Made by a program: the position numbers and the translations under genes | Origin: Candidatus Segatella violae | Lineage (GTDB): Bacteria; Bacteroidota; Bacteroidia; Bacteroidales; Bacteroidaceae | Direction of reading: 5' to 3' | Assembly (NCBI GenBank): GCA_002440225.1 | Contig: DJSH01000049.1 | Location: 1-7,489 of the forward strand | DNA: 7,489 nt | In this document: positions 5,813 through 7,489 of the stretch, one piece after another | Layout: each line of letters opens with the position of its first letter | Position numbering within the stretch: the stretch's first letter is position 1 | The notes under the pieces: model-generated | What the model was told of the DNA's origin: nothing | The model's database searches: none | The model's input: the letters and a program-made list of their open reading frames with translations, nothing else

Positions 5813-7375
5813 ATGGCATTGAAGTTATATCCTATAGGCATACAGACATTTGAGGAGATTATCAACAGAAATCTCCTTTATATAGATAAGACGGAATATA
5901 TCTACCGTATGGCTCACAGCGGTGGAAAACATTTCTTCTTGGGACGACCACGCCGTTTCGGTAAATCCTTGTTAGTATCTACGATGCAAAGTTACTTCGA
6001 GGCTAAGAAGGAACTCTTCAAGGGGCTTGCCATCGAAAAATTGGAGAAGGAATGGACGGAATATCCTGTGCTCCACTTTGATATGAGCGGTGGAAAGCAC
6101 ATGGAGAAGGAGCAATTGGAAAGATACCTTGGTTATCTTTTGCAGGACGAGGAGAAAAAATGGGGAATAGATAAGCCGAGAATTGGAAACAACAATCGTT
6201 TGATAGACCTCATCGATACGGCGTACGAGAAGAGTGGCAAGCAGGTGGTGGTGCTTATCGACGAATACGATGCGCCTATGCTTGATGTCGTGCATGAGAA
6301 GGAGCAGTTGGATATGCTTCGCAATACGATGCGCAATTTCTTTAGCCCGCTGAAGTATAGCGAGGCTAAGCTTCGCTTCGTCTTCCTTACAGGTATCACC
6401 AAGTTTTCGCAGGTAAGCATCTTTAGCGAACTCAACAATATTACTAACATTTCAATGGATGACGAGTATGCGGGAATCTGTGGAGTTACCAAAGATGAGC
6501 TATTGACGCAGATGTCGGAAGATATAGATATGCTCGCTGAGGCACAGGGATTGAGTAGAGAGCAAACGATAGCTAAGTTGAAAGAAAACTATGATGGCTA
6601 TCATTTCTCAAAAAAATCTCCAGATGTGTTTAATCCGTATAGCTTGTTGAATAGTTTCGCGAAAAAAGAGTTTGGTAAATATTGGTTCAGTTCGGGCACG
6701 CCAACTTATCTCATCAATATGCTCAATAAGTTTGATGTCTTGCCAACCAATATCGCTCCAATCGAGGCTCTTGCATCGGCATTCGATGCGCCAACAGAGA
6801 AGATGAAGACAATCACGCCTCTCTTGTATCAGAGCGGTTATGTCACTATCAAGGATTACGACAGCGACATCGAGCTCTATACCCTTGACATCCCGAACAA
6901 GGAAATTAGAGTGGGGCTCTTCGAGAATCTCTTGCCCAACTATGTGGATGGCATCTATGCCGAGCGTGGTGGGGTGGCGATAGCTCGTATGTCCGGTCTC
7001 ATCCGTCGCAAGGATATGGATGGTGCCTTGCATCTGTTGCAAGATTACTTGGGTACCGTGCCTTATTGCAATGTAACCAATTACGAGGGACATTACCAGC
7101 AGATGCTCTACATCATCTTCACCCTGCTTACTGCGTTCGTGGTGGATGTGGAGGTGCATACGCCGAAGGGGAGGGTGGATATGGTGCTGCAAACCAAGAC
7201 CGACCTCTATCTCATCGAGTTAAAACTCAACAAGAGTGCGCAGGCAGCCATGGGACAAATCAACCTCCGAAACTATCATAAGCGTTTTGCCCTCAGTGGC
7301 TTGCCAATAACCAAGGTGGGCATCAACTTCGACTCTACCACGGGTAATATCGAAGATTGGGTGATAGAGGAATAA
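5813..7375 (+). CDS. AAA-ATPase-like / PD-(D/E)XK nuclease protein (PF09820 + DUF1703/PF08011 type), copy 2, 520 aa
   Basis: A tandem paralogue of the gene at 3924, with identical length and no indel. It keeps Walker A-like GRPRRFGKS (44-52), Walker B VVVLIDEYD (145-153), FLTGITKFS (191-199) and the nuclease residues Glu425, D456 (GRVD) and E469-L-K471 (LIELK). Both copies therefore look functional. By hand count about 103 of 520 residues differ. Residues 81-160 have 4 changes, while 301-400 have about 34, so the middle to C-terminal part, between the ATPase core and the nuclease core, has diverged most. I chose ATG 5813 because it matches the copy 1 start and lies 3' of the promoter at 5734-5741; an ATG at 5531 lies inside the preceding hairpin. 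It is followed by a strong terminator. Function is as uncertain as for copy 1. Confidence 0.92.
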   Translation: MALKLYPIGIQTFEEIINRNLLYIDKTEYIYRMAHSGGKHFFLGRPRRFGKSLLVSTMQSYFEAKKELFKGLAIEKLEKEWTEYPVLHFDMSGGKHMEKEQLERYLGYLLQDEEKKWGIDKPRIGNNNRLIDLIDTAYEKSGKQVVVLIDEYDAPMLDVVHEKEQLDMLRNTMRNFFSPLKYSEAKLRFVFLTGITKFSQVSIFSELNNITNISMDDEYAGICGVTKDELLTQMSEDIDMLAEAQGLSREQTIAKLKENYDGYHFSKKSPDVFNPYSLLNSFAKKEFGKYWFSSGTPTYLINMLNKFDVLPTNIAPIEALASAFDAPTEKMKTITPLLYQSGYVTIKDYDSDIELYTLDIPNKEIRVGLFENLLPNYVDGIYAERGGVAIARMSGLIRRKDMDGALHLLQDYLGTVPYCNVTNYEGHYQQMLYIIFTLLTAFVVDVEVHTPKGRVDMVLQTKTDLYLIELKLNKSAQAAMGQINLRNYHKRFALSGLPITKVGINFDSTTGNIEDWVIEE

Positions 7376-7389
7376 TTAGAATCAGTCAG

Positions 7390-7444
7390 TTTCCTTCAAG
7401 CATAGGCTCATTGGCGTATGCTTGAAGGAAATATGTTATTTTTT
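7390..7444 (+). terminator. Rho-independent terminator after ATPase-nuclease copy 2
   Basis: A perfect 15-bp stem, TTTCCTTCAAGCATA (7390-7404) with TATGCTTGAAGGAAA (7417-7431), has a 12-nt loop and is followed by ATATGTTA and a T-run at 7439-7444. It lies 15 nt past the stop codon and is the clearest terminator in the window. Confidence 0.8.
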
Positions 7445-7465
7445 CACCCATATCTTATGGCTTCC

Positions 7466-7489
7466 GCTTCCCTTGTAGTCGAAGGGAGC
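7466..7489. other. Possible hairpin cut by the right edge
   Basis: CCCTT (7470-7474) pairs with AAGGG (7482-7486) around a 7-nt loop, and GCT (7466-7468) can pair with AGC (7487-7489) past a bulged T. The structure may continue past the edge and could be the terminator of a convergent gene outside the window. The evidence is weak. Confidence 0.25.

Larger units (their letters stand above)
3918..7375 (+). repeat. Tandem gene duplication (units 3918-5486 and 5807-7375, offset 1889 bp)
   Basis: The two 520-codon genes align without gaps. Identical DNA blocks include 3918-3961 (44 nt), 4042-4072, 4080-4113, 4161-4219 (59 nt), 4227-4270 and 4278-4321 with their partners 1889 bp downstream. The related hairpins after each stop suggest that the duplicated unit includes the 3' hairpin but not the promoter region. 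Confidence 0.85.

Noticed and set aside
3900..7444. Insertion sequence or composite transposon carrying the two ATPase-nuclease genes
   Set aside because: No transposase, no matching terminal inverted repeats and no target-site duplication could be seen; the hairpins after each gene are local stems, not element ends.
1..7489. tRNA, rRNA or CRISPR array
   Set aside because: No cloverleaf, ribosomal sequence or regularly spaced repeats were recognised on either strand.

Overview
The window looks like chromosomal DNA from a gut or oral Bacteroidota, most likely a Prevotella/Segatella-type organism. This rests on three Bacteroidota-style promoter elements (TAnnTTTG), weak or absent Shine-Dalgarno sequences, and gene families typical of that phylum: a tandem pair of AAA-ATPase-like/PD-(D/E)XK proteins, a Schlafen-AlbA_4/HATPase_c_4 regulator, and an NtrC-type two-component pair whose GAFTGA loop reads GAFTDA. 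The genus is inferred from general family resemblance, not from a search.

Left half (1-3533), all on the minus strand and read right to left: a broken Schlafen-AlbA_4/HATPase_c_4/winged-helix regulator (3533-2245, frameshift near 3120-3126); a complete sigma-54-dependent response regulator of 458 residues (2209-833); and the first 269 residues of its partner histidine kinase (809 to the left edge). The spacers are 35 and 23 bp, so the three probably form one transcription unit. A TAnnTTTG element lies immediately before the first gene and would give an almost leaderless mRNA.

Centre (3534-3923): a 390 bp gap between divergent genes. It contains an imperfect 17 bp direct repeat, a small dyad, a 16 bp stem-loop, and a long hairpin followed by a T-rich stretch that looks like an intrinsic terminator although no known plus-strand gene feeds it. 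The plus-strand promoter for the next gene is at 3900-3907.

Right half (3924-7489), plus strand: two tandem paralogues of exactly 520 residues with no indel between them (constant offset of 1889 bp). Each is followed by a long hairpin. Both keep the AAA Walker-type motifs and the PD-(D/E)XK nuclease residues. My hand count gives about 80% protein identity overall, but differences are very uneven: parts of the N-terminal half are about 96% identical in DNA, while a C-terminal stretch is about 73%. This suggests gene conversion or exchange between the copies. Their promoters and leaders differ: copy 1 has a very short leader, and copy 2 has a leader of about 65 nt that can fold into a hairpin.

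The strongest candidates for something new are the converting pair of ATPase-nuclease genes, the structured orphan-terminator region upstream of them, and the regulator gene broken by a two-base change.
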